The notes beneath the pieces are model-generated. The model was given only the letters and a program-made list of their open reading frames with translations, searched no databases and had not been told where the DNA came from. Made by a program: the position numbers and the translations under genes. From assembly GCA_001465935.1 (NCBI GenBank), contig LNKV01000020.1:1247252-1311251 (forward strand): a stretch of 64,000 nucleotides of DNA, given 5' to 3'. This document shows positions 55,866 through 64,000 of the stretch, one piece after another. Within the stretch, counting starts at the first letter, position 1; every line of letters starts with the position of its first letter. The DNA comes from Clarireedia homoeocarpa (taxonomy: Eukaryota > Ascomycota > Leotiomycetes > Helotiales > Rutstroemiaceae).

Positions 55866-57572
55866 TTAGACGTCCATCGCAGACTCCTTACTCCCTTCTA
55901 CCTTATCCTCTCCCTTCTGCTCACCCTCCCCTGCACGCGCCTTTGTGCTCCGCCACTCCACCGCTAAAGTCCCCACGACAGTCAAGCAGCACGCCGCAGT
56001 CACCATATAAAAGACATCTACAATCGCAGCATTGTAATCCCCTAGAAGAACATCCAACTCACCCCCCGTAGCTAGCATTCTGATATCCGTCGCACCACCG
56101 TTAACAACATCATGCGGACTAATACCCGGCAGGTTCTTCATCCGCGAGACGAGTTGTCCCAGGAATATATTCTGCGCAATAGGTAAAGATGTCGCGGAGC
56201 CTAGAAACCGCACAAACATGATAGCTGCCGTGCCTGTCGCGATATCTGATCTGTTGAGAATTGTTTGCGCAATATTCATTGGACCTTGAGCGCCAAAACC
56301 AAGCCCAATGCCGAAAAGAACTTGGCAGCCGATCCATTTAGCATGGCCGGTGGTGGGAGTAAATGTTGTAAATAGACCTGCTCCGATCGAAGTTATGATT
56401 GTGCTGAGAATTAAGGGTGGATTATAGTACCCGATTTTCGAAATGAAGATGCCAGAAGTCAGAATAGCGATGACGGAGGAGATAATGAGAGGTAGTAGCA
56501 TAATTCCAGATTTGACGGCGCTAACACCCTTGACAGCTTGAAACCAGATAGGGAGATAGTAAAGAAGAACCATCATGGCGGCGAAGTTGAAGAAGCCGAA
56601 CCACATTGCTGCTGCAATACTTCGCTGCTTGACAAGTCGTGGAGGAACCGTGGCATCTTCTTTTTTCCAAGCTTGAATAGCGGCAAAGCAAAGGCAGAGG
56701 ACGCCACAAAGAACTAGAAGGAGGATGATGCGGAAATTCTTCCAGGAGTATTTGGTTCCGCCCCATTGTAGTGCGAGTATCAGGCAAACCATACCTGGGA
56801 AGAAGACGAGATTTCCAAACGGGTCAAGTTGTTTTACCTTCCCGATCAGACCTGAGGCCCGTGGGGCGAGCTTCTGACTGGGAAGATGCAAGATGAGGAT
56901 GAGGATGATAATTGTTACTGCTCCAATGGGAAGATTGACGTAAAAGCACCACCTCCATGACGCCTTATCAGTAAAAGTCCCACCAAGCAGCGGCCCGATA
57001 ATGGAAGCAACTGTTGAAACCGCCCCAAAGAACCCCTGATAGATAGGCCGCTGCTGAATCGGAACCACATGAAACATGATAACCATCAACGACGAATAGA
57101 GTCCCGAAGACCCAAGTCCAGCAACCGCTCTCCCAAAAATAAAGACATCCGAACTAGGTGCTGCACCACAGATTGCCGAGCCGACCTCGAATAAGAGAAT
57201 ACTGCCGAGGAAGATGGGCTTGGCTGGGTAATATTTACAAATTTTCCCGACGAGAAGCTGGAAACTGCACATGGTGAGAACATAGGCGCTACCGTACCAG
57301 CCAATATCGGACAGCGAGTGAAACTCATCAGTGATTTTGGGAATAGCGGTTGAGATTATATTTTGATCCTGTGACTTTCGGTTAGTGCGAGGTGTTTGGT
57401 AGGGGAAAGGGTGACTTACTAGGGAAATTAGGAAGACTGCTAGATAACCAGCTAGCATGATCAGTATGCGTTTTTGAGTGCTGGGATAATCAACCAGGGG
57501 CTCTTGCTTTTTCTCTGGTTCTGTGATTGCCATGGGTGACTTCTTGCTGTCGCGAGAGGGAGGGGTGGACAT
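55866..57572 (-). CDS. MFS exporter, DHA2-type (14 transmembrane helices)
   Basis: Proton-driven drug/toxin or metabolite efflux pump of the plasma membrane. Two exons (57572-57420, 57368-55866), 551 aa. The 51-nt intron is a multiple of three and has no stop, so an uncut reading gives a false 17-residue insert; it has clean GTAAGT, CACTAAC and CACAG signals, and its removal restores the usual LISLDQNIISTAIPKIT of TM1. Family motifs: WYGSAYVLT, FGRAVAGLGSSGLYSS, SIIGPLLGGTFTDKASWRW (motif C region) and FYVNLPIG. The N-terminal tail and Lys/Glu-rich C-terminal tail are cytosolic. It is divergent from a Zn2Cys6 factor across a 511-bp promoter, a usual arrangement for a pump and its regulator. 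The substrate is unknown. Confidence 0.94.
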   Translation of the reverse strand: MSTPPSRDSKKSPMAITEPEKKQEPLVDYPSTQKRILIMLAGYLAVFLISLVSHPFPYQTPRTNRKSQDQNIISTAIPKITDEFHSLSDIGWYGSAYVLTMCSFQLLVGKICKYYPAKPIFLGSILLFEVGSAICGAAPSSDVFIFGRAVAGLGSSGLYSSLMVIMFHVVPIQQRPIYQGFFGAVSTVASIIGPLLGGTFTDKASWRWCFYVNLPIGAVTIIILILILHLPSQKLAPRASGLIGKVKQLDPFGNLVFFPGMVCLILALQWGGTKYSWKNFRIILLLVLCGVLCLCFAAIQAWKKEDATVPPRLVKQRSIAAAMWFGFFNFAAMMVLLYYLPIWFQAVKGVSAVKSGIMLLPLIISSVIAILTSGIFISKIGYYNPPLILSTIITSIGAGLFTTFTPTTGHAKWIGCQVLFGIGLGFGAQGPMNIAQTILNRSDIATGTAAIMFVRFLGSATSLPIAQNIFLGQLVSRMKNLPGISPHDVVNGGATDIRMLATGGELDVLLGDYNAAIVDVFYMVTAACCLTVVGTLAVEWRSTKARAGEGEQKGEDKVEGSKESAMDV

Positions 57573-57675
57573 TGTTGGTATGAGGAATTGTCAAGGAAAA
57601 GCTTCCAGGAAACTGTGAGTGATGAAGTAGCATTTTTTCTTCCATTATGATGGCTATATATAGTCAGTTAGCAAA

Positions 57676-57783
57676 CGGTGCTCGCGGTTCTCATTTCTAG
57701 TTTTAGACAGCGAGGTTGTTCGAATTACTTCTCGCTGTTGCTCTCGGTGCTCAAAATTATATTTCTTTCCTTCCGAGCACCGA
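57676..57783. promoter_or_regulatory. Repeated CGGTGCTC sites in the MFS/Zn2Cys6 divergent promoter
   Basis: CGGTGCTC occurs at 57676-57683 and 57745-57752, and inverted (GAGCACCG) at 57775-57782; the last two form a perfect 9-bp inverted repeat with a 22-bp spacer. Between them AGCGAG (57709-57714) pairs with CTCGCT (57731-57736). CGG-containing repeats are the usual targets of Zn2Cys6 proteins. Confidence 0.5.
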
Positions 57784-58083
57784 ATGTGATCCATGCACCC
57801 TAACTATGTCCGTGCTGAAGGATCTCAATCCAGCCAATTGTGGTTAAGACTAAGCGACCTAATATCAATCTGACCATCGACTATCCACAAAATAATTAAG
57901 ATAATTTTACAATATCTTAGAGATCTTGCAGTTGACGATTTGATGAAAAGGATCAGATCTCGGAATGAGCTGGAGTCAACCCCGTTCTACACGTGGAACG
58001 CGTCTTTGACTGCATGTCTGCGTGGCTTATTGGGCATGATCCCATCTGGCTTGTTGACCGTGCGTTCATAGAGGGAGGTGGCG

Positions 58084-60366
58084 ATGTCAGATACTCTGGA
58101 GTCTAATAAAAGGGAGCCAAATGACAAAATAAAGCATTTCTCATGCCTGGGATGTCGCCAACGCAAGGTCAAATGTGATCGGCGCACTCCATGCTCCAAT
58201 TGTAAGAAAGCGGCCAAAGAATGCAGTTTCATCGCTCCAGTCCGCGGGAAGCGGAAACGGAGAATAACATCTAAAGAAGGACTTCACGCAAAGCTAAAGA
58301 GATATGAAGAGATGCTGAAGTCCTACGGCGCAAAATTTGAACCACCAGAACAGGATGACAGCTCGGATGAGGAATTACGATCAGAGGCCGATGTCGAGAT
58401 GAATGATGTTGCCCAATCTGATAAAAAAGTTCAAAGTAATAAGCATGTGTTTGATGAGACGAAAAGGAAGCTCATTGCTAAAAATGGCTCATCGAGATAT
58501 TTTGATAAGTAAGTGGTTCGTGATTCCCAAGCATAGTTGAACGTTCACTGATTCCAGTAGCGGGCCTTGGTCTATTCTAGGGGATGACGTATGTCCCAGT
58601 TCTCTTGATAATCGCTTGTCAATGTGACCCCTTTCTAACTTCACCAGTTTCAACACCCGCAAGAGGACGAAGAAACGCCCGTTGAGTCAGCCAAGGGGTA
58701 TATTTCCACATCTCTCCTAGTCAACACTCCCGGCGAAGACAGTCTTATCCTAGGCACATACCCCAACATTGGAGATCTTGCAGCACTTCACCCGCCAATG
58801 AATATTCTGCAAAAGATGTGGCAGGTCTACCTTGACAGGATCGATGCTGCGGCAAAACTCCTACATCTTCCGACTTTTTGGTCGCAGCTAACAGACGTAA
58901 TTCGCGAGCCCCATGATATTCCGAAAAGTCTTGAGGCTATCGTCTTTGCATTTTATCTCGTTATATGCCGGTCTTTGGAGGATGACGAGTGCATATCACT
59001 ACTTGGTGAACAAAAACCCACCATATTTGCGCGATATAAGCTTGCAGCCCACCAGGCCTTGATAAAGGCAAATTTTTTAAACACATCCAGCTTGATGACA
59101 TTGCAAGCATTTTTGCTCTATCTTGTAAGTGTTTCAAGTCCATATATGGGACCTGCGTCTCACTGACGGCTTTAGATGGGCGTAAGGGGGAATAACCAAA
59201 GTGATTCTTTGTATGTCCTGTCCGGGGTAGCGGTGAGACTTGCGCGCAGAATGGGCCTTCATAGAGACGGCCAGTCACTTGGACTTTCACCTTTTGAAAC
59301 AGAGATACGACGGCGTCTTTGGTGGCTCATTGTCAATGTCGACTGTCGTACGGCTGAGTTTTCCGGCATGAAACCATCCGTTGACTTGTTCCTCAGTGAT
59401 ACCAAGATACCACTAAATATTGATGATGAACAGCTCAGCCCAGATATGACTGAGACACCCTTAGAACGTGCAGGAATCACGTCCGTTGTTCTGTGTCGAA
59501 TAAGATGTGACATCACAGATGCCTTCCGCAGGATTATTCCACAATTTTTGGGTGACGGCCACTGGGATAAACTCGAAAACCCTTGCGCCACACTCTCCGA
59601 GAAAGACATTGTGATCCAGCAAACCGAAGAACTCTTCGAGACGAAGTACCTGCGATATTGTGACCCATCTAACTCTCTCCACTACCTCACATCGATCCTT
59701 GCCCGATCCGTCATTTGCAAACTAAAGCTCATCGCGCACAACCCTCGTCAATTCGCCGATCTTGGGATGAAAATCCCTGAATCCGAACGGGAAATCATCT
59801 TCAGCAACGCCATCAAACTCCTCGAGTACACAAATCTCACTCAAACCAGCCCTCAGCTACGCAAGTACACGTGGTCCATTAGCACCAGCTATCTATGGGA
59901 TACGCTTTTATATGTATTAATCGAAGCCCGCCACCGCAAGACAGGTCCTGAGGTGGATAAGACGTGGGAATTAGTTGGGAAGGTATACGAGACTTGTCCG
60001 CAGATTGTAGAGCAGACTGATGAGGCGCTTTATAAGGCGTTGGGGAATTGGACGCTGCAGGTTTGGGAGGAGTGCATACAGGCGAGGAGGGAGAACGGGT
60101 TGGAGGAGTGGGAAACGCCGTGGTATATTACTGCGATAAGAAGATATCGTCGACCGTCAGCTAAAAGCGCTGGGGCAATAGGAATCCGGGGAGAGCTAGC
60201 GGATACCACAGAGCCTAGTGATGGAGCAAACTTTGGGTATGATGAAAATCCGTTGGCTGAATTTGACCCTGCTGGGACTTATGATTTCTCGAACCTCCTT
60301 TCCTTTGATCTTGAGCCCAATGAGTGGGCACAATGGGAGCAACTACTTGCCGGACAGGCCATATAA
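58084..60366 (+). CDS. Zn2Cys6 fungal transcription factor
   Basis: Four exons (58084-58508, 58558-58588, 58648-59124, 59176-60366; introns 49, 59 and 51 nt), 707 aa; exon 2 is only 31 nt. The binuclear zinc cluster has Cys at 21, 24, 31, 37, 40 and 47 (CLGCRQRKVKCDRRTPCSNC), followed by a basic linker (RGKRKRR) and a short coiled-coil-like helix (LHAKLKRYEEMLKSYG). The fungal-specific transcription factor domain (PF04082 type) is marked by VRLARRMGLHRDG and RRRLWWLIVNVD. Start ATG at 58084 (MSDTLESNKREP). It is divergent from the MFS exporter, so local control of that pump is likely, by inference. Confidence 0.94.
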
Positions 60367-60847
60367 GTCTAGATTCAAGACGGAATGTAGTTCTAGATGT
60401 AAATTGGGTACACCCAAACAAACACGATTCACACTGCATTATCTCCATCCGCTCTCCGCATCCTCTCATCCTCTGTACCCCTTTCCCTTTACCCCATGTT
60501 TCGGAATTCTATTGCCGCACTCGCATGTCGGTATTAAACACGGCATGTTACCCAGTGCGGCACGCTAGAACATAAGACAATGATTTGTATATAGCTGAGC
60601 GGCCTGGGCTATTGCTCGAACTTTTATTATATGAACTTTTGATCTAGGCATTTGCGCATGTGTTTTCGATACCACGACTATATAGACGCTATCCTGGTAG
60701 GGCGGGAAAATTGATTTTACTCCAAGACATCCGGGAGACAGATTTGGTGTCGCGGGAGATTCTACATGTTTGGCGAACCACGAACTGCCAGTGTGATGCA
60801 GTCAGATGACCATAGACACAAAGCGCTCGGCCCAGTATGCGATCGAG
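60367..60847. other. Convergent intergenic region
   Basis: 481 bp, nothing recognised. Confidence 0.5.
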
Positions 60848-61954
60848 TTATTGCGTATCCGGTGGTAACAATTCCCTGGCTCTCTTGACACCTTGCTTCG
60901 GCACAGTGGTGGCAACCCCGACGAAACTAGTCACCCAATCTCTCACTCTCTTCGTCTTTGCTAATTGAGTATCTGGATCTTTTGCAGCGAAATCTCTCCT
61001 TCCATAACAACCTCTGATGTCGCTTCTACTGATCTTGTCCCGATAGAGTAGTGTGCACTTGGTCATGTTTTTCCTTAGACTTTGGCCGTGCACTTTCCCC
61101 CTGAAACTCCCCAATGCCACGTTCTTCATGAGTACGATATCTTGAACTCGAAGGCTTTCTAGAACCTCGTTGGTGTTATCTTTTGTGTTGCTAGATAGCC
61201 AAAAGGTAATTCCAAACCCGCTCTTTGTCTCATCTCCTACGAGGATTTCTAGCAAAGACGTCTTTGCACCTCGACGGGTGTTGATCTCCCGAGGCGGAGT
61301 TATGGAAATGACGCCCGCGATGATATTGACGGTCATTGTGCCCGGTAGGATCTCAGTCAGATAGCCTGCGTGAGGCATATCTTTAAGATTCGTAATGTGT
61401 CCCGCAATTGGGACATCTGTATCACTTAGAAAGGAATCCGTGAGTCGACTGTCAAATTGAGAATCATCCGTTCTAGATGTTGAGTATGAACTTCCTGCAT
61501 TGCTTAGAAAAGTGTCATGTGGTGCGAGTTGCGATGAAGGCACATCAGCATGAATGGCATAGGAGTGCTCGTAGAACTGTGAAATGACATTCTCTACCGA
61601 AGCGATGGAAATCTGGGAGTCATCGAGTAGCGATTGTGACTGAAGCTGTGATTGGGAAAGGAAGGTCGTGGTAGTGAAGAAATCGAGGCCATGGTATACG
61701 GGCTGGTAGGCATGGTCCTGAGAGATACCCGTCACGAGGTGTTGACGTTTGAGTGGAAGTGAACGCCATGCTGGTACACTGTCAGAGGTCGAGAGTATTG
61801 AGAGTACATTCTCCGATGTGGCATCAGAAGTTGTTTGGGGTAGATGAAGGAATTGGATGAAGGGCTCCGTGAAATTATTGAGTAGATCTCGCTCATCCCA
61901 GTTGAGTGAGCCAGGTGCAGGTGCTCCTACGAGGAATATGACTTTAGGTGGCAT
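60848..61954 (-). CDS. Probable OB-fold nucleic-acid-binding protein
   Basis: Intronless, 368 aa. The N-terminal ~190 residues are Ser/Asp/Gln-rich and look disordered (SQSQLQSQSLLDDSQISI). From about residue 200 a beta-rich domain follows: AGVISITPPREINTRRG, TSLLEILVGDETKSGFGITF with FWLSS, then LRVQDIVLMKNVALGSFRGK. This pattern (strand, D.T.SGF.ITFW, DIV.M.NVAL..FRGKV) fits an OB-fold of the RPA/SHLD2 kind, i.e. single-stranded DNA binding. The ending is basic. Annotation as OB-fold is inference from pattern; no family name is certain. It is divergent from the Apd1-like gene with 466 bp between starts. Confidence 0.7.
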   Translation of the reverse strand: MPPKVIFLVGAPAPGSLNWDERDLLNNFTEPFIQFLHLPQTTSDATSENVLSILSTSDSVPAWRSLPLKRQHLVTGISQDHAYQPVYHGLDFFTTTTFLSQSQLQSQSLLDDSQISIASVENVISQFYEHSYAIHADVPSSQLAPHDTFLSNAGSSYSTSRTDDSQFDSRLTDSFLSDTDVPIAGHITNLKDMPHAGYLTEILPGTMTVNIIAGVISITPPREINTRRGAKTSLLEILVGDETKSGFGITFWLSSNTKDNTNEVLESLRVQDIVLMKNVALGSFRGKVHGQSLRKNMTKCTLLYRDKISRSDIRGCYGRRDFAAKDPDTQLAKTKRVRDWVTSFVGVATTVPKQGVKRARELLPPDTQ

Positions 61955-62420
61955 ACTGTAGCAATCGAGTGGCCAATCACATCAGGAACGCCGGTAAGTG
62001 GAGGGTTCGGGACCGAATTGAATGCAGACACAACGGAAATGCGGACATAACGAATATACCGCCGGAGTGAGCATCAAAAGCTCGCTCTGTAATCAACCAT
62101 ACGTCCGAGCCGCGAGTAAAGGAAGGGCAGACGGAGAGGTATAAATTTCATCAACTCCAACTTCCTGGCTGCTTGATTTATCTCCTGAATCCTGTCATTC
62201 CGCAACGCGTTGTCGCTGTGAATTGGTTGTGGTTTGAGATCCGAGATTCATTGGAGCATTCACCATCTTTAGGCATCAGATAAAAAGTAAACACGGATCT
62301 GATAAGGCCGCCCGCCGCGTATTGCACACATTTTGTGGATTCAAGCAAAGATTCAACCAATCAAAACAGCCGTTGCTCTACCGTAGTGCACTCCCGAAGT
62401 ACGACGACCAACCCACCCAA
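61955..62420. promoter_or_regulatory. Divergent promoter between the OB-fold and Apd1-like genes
   Basis: 466 bp between two start codons. No specific site identified. Confidence 0.45.
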
Positions 62421-63648
62421 ATGTCCAGCGGTGGAAATAAAACCACCAGCCATGCCACCAGCCAAAATGCTGCGTCCACCCCCCGCAAGAAAAAGACCAT
62501 GGCATCAACATTCAAATCACTTCTGAATTCTGCAAAGCAATCAGTTTCGGGTCAATCTACTCCAGTTCCTGGTACGCCCTCAGAAAATACTCCCATCGAC
62601 AAGATATTCCCCAAAGTCGACCCTGCTGTTGATGGGGATGATTGCGACCATGATTGCGAATCTTGTCATGTACAGTATCCGAAGGGGTTTAAGATAGATG
62701 AGGATGATGCATTATATGGCCATGTCAAGGGGTGGAGCACGCACATTCTTGTTGCAACGGGAAAGGCGGATTGGGTGAGAGATGTTGCGAATGAGAAAGG
62801 CAGTGTGATGCAAGCCATTGATCACAGCGCCGTCAAACCAAGTAACGGGGTTAGTTCTTTCTACTTCGTACAAGGCCTTGTATCTTGTACCTGTACCTGC
62901 ATTGCATCTCTGTACTGTAAGACATGCTAACGCTCCACAGAAGCTTATGCTGTCCGCATCAAATATACCCACTCCTTCGCATTCTGCAGATTACTCGCAG
63001 CCCACGACCGTTGTTCTGCTGCCTGCATTCGTGGTTATTGAAAACGTTACTCCACAAGCCGTACCGACGCTGATAACAGAGTTTATCGACAAAGCTCCGA
63101 CCAATACTACCCCTCTCGGACCTATCTCGATACCCAAATCCCTCCCCGAGCCTCTTCCAACTGGGGAACAACTTACCTCGCGACCATCACCTCATCGCGC
63201 ACTTATTCTACTTTGCTCGCAAAAGACAAGAGATGCACGATGTGGACAGAGTGCCCCATTGTTGCGGAAGGAATTCGAAAGGCACTTGCGGCCACTTGGA
63301 CTTTTCAGAGACTTGGACGATGATAGACCTGGTGGAGTCGGCATATTCTTTATTTCTCACGTAGGAGGACACAAATATTCGGCGAATGTCATGATCTATA
63401 GAAGGCCCGATGCCTTTGGCCTCGACGGGGTCGAGAGAGCAAAGGCGGAGGGAGACCTAATGCCCTCAAAGGTTGCGCCTCCTGGGGAGGAGGACCCGGG
63501 AGCAGCGCAATGCTTATGGCTCGCCAGAGTACGGCCCGAGGATTGTGAGGGTATTGTGAAGTTCACTGTTTTGCAAGGGAAACTTATCAAGCCCGAACGA
63601 CAACTGAGAGGTGGATTTGATAGACAGAGGGGAGTCTTCAGTTGGTAA
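62421..63648 (+). CDS. Apd1/sucrase-ferredoxin-like Fe-S protein
   Basis: Two exons (62421-62849, 62941-63648; 91-nt intron with ATGCTAACG branch), 378 aa. The family has a C-terminal thioredoxin-like ferredoxin domain that holds a [2Fe-2S] cluster with Cys and His ligands; yeast Apd1 is linked to tolerance of oxidants and redox-active drugs. Visible: CDHDCESC near residues 75-82, the domain core ALILLCSQKTRDARCG (Cys ~235 and 244) and the signature HVGGHKYSANVMIY with the H-x3-H pair at ~283/287. The N-terminal ~60 residues are Ser/Thr/Lys-rich. Start ATG at 62421; a longer in-frame reading lacks family support. The stop follows GVFSW. Confidence 0.92.
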
Positions 63649-64000
63649 AAGGCCACTTTTGTAGGGACTGTACGTAACCGTAACAGGAATTAGTGGGATA
63701 ATAAGGAATAGGACGGCATTTAGATGAGATATGGAGCACAGAATCCTATCGCCTTTAGGTTAGATGAGTCAAGATTTCATTCTGAATTCAATAGATTTTC
63801 AACGTTCGGACCCATCAAATTATCGAATCTACCATTCGGGTTTGGAGATTCACAGATTTACCCTTGTAGTTCCTAAATTCCGGGTATTTTGGCCAGGATC
63901 ATAACTGGGATGCTCATTGGGTGAGATTTACAAAGCGTCGCGACTCTCTCAATCGGTTGCTGTAGCAATTTCATTACGGTTGTATCAACAAGATCATATG
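63649..64000. other. 3' flank of the Apd1-like gene to the window end
   Basis: 352 bp, no gene recognised. Confidence 0.5.

Overview
The window is nuclear DNA of a filamentous ascomycete. Genes are moderately dense and carry short introns (mostly 45-70 nt) with GTRAGT-like donors and CTAAC/CTGAC branch sites. Several families are typically fungal: Het-C, a Zn2Cys6 regulator, a 14-TM-type MFS pump, and secreted GH5 and pectin methylesterase. The pair of plant cell-wall enzymes suggests a plant-associated Leotiomycete, possibly Botrytis/Sclerotinia-like. That placement is inference; no marker gene is present to fix it.

Layout: 1-0.8 kb, 5' part of a cytosolic HSP70 (-) with a heat-shock element upstream; 0.8-3.9 kb, gene-free DNA with phased repeats; 3.9-4.9 kb, a vWA-domain protein; 4.9-7.3 kb, microsatellite-rich spacer; 7.3-14.3 kb, three minus-strand genes (coiled-coil protein, RBM39/Rsd1-like splicing factor, Scs7-type fatty acid 2-hydroxylase); 15.1-17.7 kb, Het-C; 19.3-28.2 kb, a gene-poor block holding one Asp/Ser-repeat nuclear-type protein with a probable spliced leader, then about 6 kb of low-complexity DNA; 28.2-39.6 kb, glycerol kinase, NRAMP metal transporter, TAF4 and the Ysh1/CPSF73 mRNA 3'-end endonuclease; 40.5-45.7 kb, a Ser/Thr-rich membrane protein and a lineage-type protein of unknown function; 46-50 kb, secreted GH5 endoglucanase and peroxisomal 3-ketoacyl-CoA thiolase with a clear PTS2; 51-52.3 kb, a RING protein with a reading-frame break; 54.4-60.4 kb, pectin methylesterase, then an MFS exporter divergent from a Zn2Cys6 regulator; 60.8-63.6 kb, a probable OB-fold protein and an Apd1/sucrase-ferredoxin-like protein.

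Most genes are unrelated housekeeping functions. The one convincing functional unit is the MFS pump plus Zn2Cys6 factor, which share a 511-bp divergent promoter with repeated CGGTGCTC sites. The other notable signals are non-coding: a repeat upstream of both the vWA and RING genes whose copies differ almost only by C-to-T/G-to-A changes (RIP-like), two small TA-flanked inverted-repeat elements, phased T-tracts, a GATA-motif minisatellite, a diverged tandem duplication that keeps a reading frame, and a strong C-over-G skew block. I found no tRNA, rRNA, CRISPR array or complete transposon.
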